Below, one piece after another: positions 18,333 through 19,100 of a DNA stretch of 19,100 nt (position 1 is its first letter; every line of letters starts with the position of its first letter). The position numbers and the translations under genes were made by a program. Origin of the DNA: Allomyces macrogynus ATCC 38327 (taxonomy: Eukaryota > Blastocladiomycota > Blastocladiomycetes > Blastocladiales > Blastocladiaceae); the NCBI GenBank assembly GCA_000151295.1, contig GG745335.1, positions 1,040,838 through 1,059,937 of the forward strand, written 5' to 3'. The notes below the pieces were generated by a model. It ran no database searches, was not told where the DNA came from, and saw only the letters and a list, made by a program, of their open reading frames with translations.

Positions 18333-19083
18333 ATGTCGGTGAGTAACTGCTCGATGCCGCGGGAGCCGATGTTCTGCCGCCGCCGATCCTGATGGCAGCC
18401 GGCACGACTCGCCGATTCTTTCGTTACCGAAAACCAACACCAACACGCGCGGCGCGCACTCCTCGGTTCTAGCTTCCGAAAGTCATTGCCCAAGTCGTCT
18501 TGACGGGCGCGCAAATCTTTGGCCGCGCGTTCGCCGACGCCTACAAACAGGCTGCTGCCAGTACGCTTGCTCTTTCCGCTCGCGTCGATATCGGAGCGCC
18601 ATGCCACCTGCTGTTCCTTGTCGGAACCGCACGCGGCATGCGTCGACCTCGACTTCCTATCCCAACCGAGTCAACAACCCGCTCACCATCCTCCTCCGCA
18701 CCCCCCCCCCCCCACCCTGACTAGACGCGGCGCGCCAATCCGCATCCGCCTCGGGCGGCCCGCAGCGCGGCCCTGCCAACGCCGACGGATCCACCAACGT
18801 CACCGACGACCTGACTTTCAAAACGGGACTGACGCTCGACGAAGCCGCCAATATCCTGAACCTGAAAAAGGAGCCGCTGCCCACGCAAGACGAAGTGCTG
18901 GCGCGGTACGAGACCATGTTCAAGCAAAACGATCCGGAAAAGGGCGGGTCCTGGTACTTGCAGGCCAAGGTCTTCCGCGCGCGCGAACGGTTCGATTTGG
19001 AGTTGGCCGAGGCATTGAAGGTGAGTAACCCGAATGTGGAACCACCAGCAGGTGGCGATGCGGGGGCCGGGCCTAAGGCGTAG
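18333..19083 (+). CDS. PAM16: Mitochondrial import motor subunit PAM16 (TIM16/Magmas)
   Basis: PAM16 is the degenerate J-like partner that anchors and restrains PAM18 at the TIM23 channel in the mitochondrial inner membrane. Exons are 18333-18338 (only Met-Ser), 18473-18560 and 18725-19083. Introns are 134 nt (GTGAGT...TCTAG, phase 0) and 164 nt (GTACGC...ACTAG, phase 1). The start is fixed by a good context (ttaccATG) and the splice. It reads LPKVIAQVVLTGAQIFGRAF then ADAYKQAAA, the family's conserved N-terminal segment. The J-like domain has LTFKTGLTLDEAANILNLKK and FKQNDPEKGGSWYLQAKVFR. The HPD motif is absent, as is normal for PAM16 (NDPEKGGS replaces it). The length of 150 aa matches yeast Pam16 (149). 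A perfect donor, AAG|GTGAGT, occurs in frame at 19021, so the last 20 codons could be an intron leading to an exon beyond the window. Confidence 0.93.
18701..18713. repeat. PAM16: C13 homopolymer just before the PAM16 intron 2 acceptor
   Basis: Thirteen consecutive C residues ending 11 bases before the acceptor at 18724. It occupies the position of the polypyrimidine tract; CTGAC between the run and the acceptor could be the branch site. Confidence 0.9.
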
Positions 19084-19100
19084 TCGGCAACGTGAGTGTG

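Noticed and set aside
1..19100. CRISPR arrays, tRNA or rRNA genes, bacterial operon signals
   Set aside because: No regularly spaced direct repeats, no cloverleaf with a usable T-loop among the GGTTCGA-like spots examined, and clear spliceosomal introns show a eukaryotic nuclear context.

Overview
The window looks like nuclear DNA from a GC-rich, intron-rich fungus. Gene content points this way: cytosolic ribosomal protein uS13/RPS18, the mitochondrial import-motor subunit PAM16, the Ragulator subunit LAMTOR2, an MCM-binding protein, a J-protein with a DnaJ-X region, and a Ser/Thr-rich single-pass surface protein. Coding DNA is very rich in CpG, introns are mostly 70-260 nt, and genes lie on both strands without operons. 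A basidiomycete is my best guess; an early-diverging GC-rich fungus is not excluded. I cannot name the species.

Layout: 1-222 is the 3' end of an unknown plus-strand gene, followed by a T-rich 3' region and a long gene-poor stretch. At 1918-2894 (+) lies a protein with an MGCG N-terminus and a C-terminal helical part resembling the stathmin family. At 3283-5066 (-) is a four-exon MCM-binding protein with one apparent frameshift. At about 5723-7591 (-) is a Ser/Thr/Asn-rich membrane protein with a 5'-leader intron. RPS18 is at 8879-9455 plus an unplaced start exon (-). At 10422-11636 (+) is an unknown acidic protein whose frame carries two in-frame stops that an intron could remove.

About 11,690-13,435 is strikingly different: nearly free of CpG, rich in TpG/CpA, with a sharp right edge. 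It looks like a decayed, mutationally silenced element (RIP-like or methylation-driven). After a weak small ORF at 13768-14103 the window returns to housekeeping genes: LAMTOR2 at 14643-15329 (+), a zinc-ribbon/J-domain/DnaJ-X protein at 15733-17269 (-), and PAM16 at 18333-19083 (+).

The genes do not form one pathway. They are a typical mixed eukaryotic neighbourhood covering replication licensing, translation, TORC1 signalling at the lysosome/vacuole, chaperoning and mitochondrial import. The most notable items are the stathmin-like protein, the CpG-depleted island, two reading-frame anomalies, and a strong local bias to GTACG donors and TAG acceptors. All exon models were built by hand from frame, splice signals and remembered family sequences; no alignment or expression data were available.
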